A stretch of 64,000 nucleotides of DNA from Glaciecola nitratireducens FR1064 (GTDB lineage Bacteria > Pseudomonadota > Gammaproteobacteria > Enterobacterales > Alteromonadaceae): positions 3,224,001-3,288,000 of the forward strand of contig NC_016041.1 of the NCBI RefSeq assembly GCF_000226565.1, written 5' to 3'. Each line of letters opens with the position of its first letter. Position 1 is the stretch's first letter. Position numbers and translations under genes: made by a program. The notes under the pieces were generated by a model. The model made no database searches. It was not told the DNA's origin and was given only the letters and a program-made list of their open reading frames with translations. This document shows, one piece after another, positions 63,966 through 64,000 of this stretch.

Positions 63966-64000
63966 TATGTACGCTCCGTTTTGCTCAAGCGCATATCGTC
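63965..64000 (-). CDS. ilvI: acetolactate synthase large subunit, last codons only
   Basis: Reading the minus strand from the window edge gives DDMRLSKTERT and a stop that overlaps the ilvH start. The LSKTERT end matches the IlvI C-terminus. The rest of the gene is outside the window. Confidence 0.85.
   Translation of the reverse strand, partial: DDMRLSKTERT

Overview
The window is chromosomal DNA from a gammaproteobacterium, most likely an Alteromonadales member of the Alteromonas/Glaciecola kind. The evidence is the ftsB-ispD-ispF-truD-pcm-yqaA-nlpD-rpoS block, the cgtA/rpmA/rplU/ispB neighbourhood, fadBA, the ygiF/ygiM pair, a YacL (UPF0231) protein, a TIGR03545 protein and moderate to low GC. 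Placement rests on remembered gene order and protein similarity, not on a search. I saw no rRNA, tRNA, CRISPR array, prophage or insertion sequence. Nearly all of it is ordinary core genome.

Layout. 1-2015: peroxide defence (ahpF, cut by the window edge, and ahpC). 2391-5411: triphosphatase ygiF, divergent ygiM, and a TRIC-type membrane protein gene broken by a one-base frameshift. 5539-9339: putA. 9749-17514: a TIGR03545 protein, then cell division (ftsB), isoprenoid precursors (ispD, ispF), tRNA modification (truD), protein repair (pcm), a DedA-like protein, nlpD and rpoS; surE, usually between truD and pcm, is missing. 17530-25494: an unknown membrane protein, folA, cgtA, rpmA-rplU, ispB, pepQ and slt. 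25736-29075: fadB-fadA. 29169-32110: a DHH phosphoesterase and a YgjP-like/YacL/RluA operon. 32235-35661: a NIT-domain chemoreceptor beside a PilJ-domain diguanylate cyclase. 36290-45007: a lipoprotein, gamma-glutamyltransferase, a stand-alone molybdopterin oxidoreductase, rhlE, a TraB/GumN protein, a PqiA-like protein and gloA.

45172-50430 is a redox island: cytochrome b561 and qseBC on the minus strand, and a PepSY protein, a ferric-reductase-like flavocytochrome and a DUF2271 protein on the plus strand, with a dyad element in the divergent promoter region. 50565-54889 is a three-gene ABC exporter (ATPase, double-FtsX permease, HlyD adaptor). 55154-57277 is a collagen-like, internally duplicated lipoprotein. 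57470-60236 is an active/inactive M16 peptidase pair, followed by a MetY-type sulfhydrylase gene. 62092-62751 holds a small peptide with a double-glycine leader followed by a four-helix membrane protein. The window ends with a cold-shock protein and ilvIH (ilvI only as its last codons).

The best candidates for something undescribed are the double-glycine peptide with its membrane-protein neighbour (62092-62751), the 108-base imperfect palindrome upstream of cgtA (19889-19996), the frameshifted TRIC gene, the surE gap, and the redox island with its dyad element.
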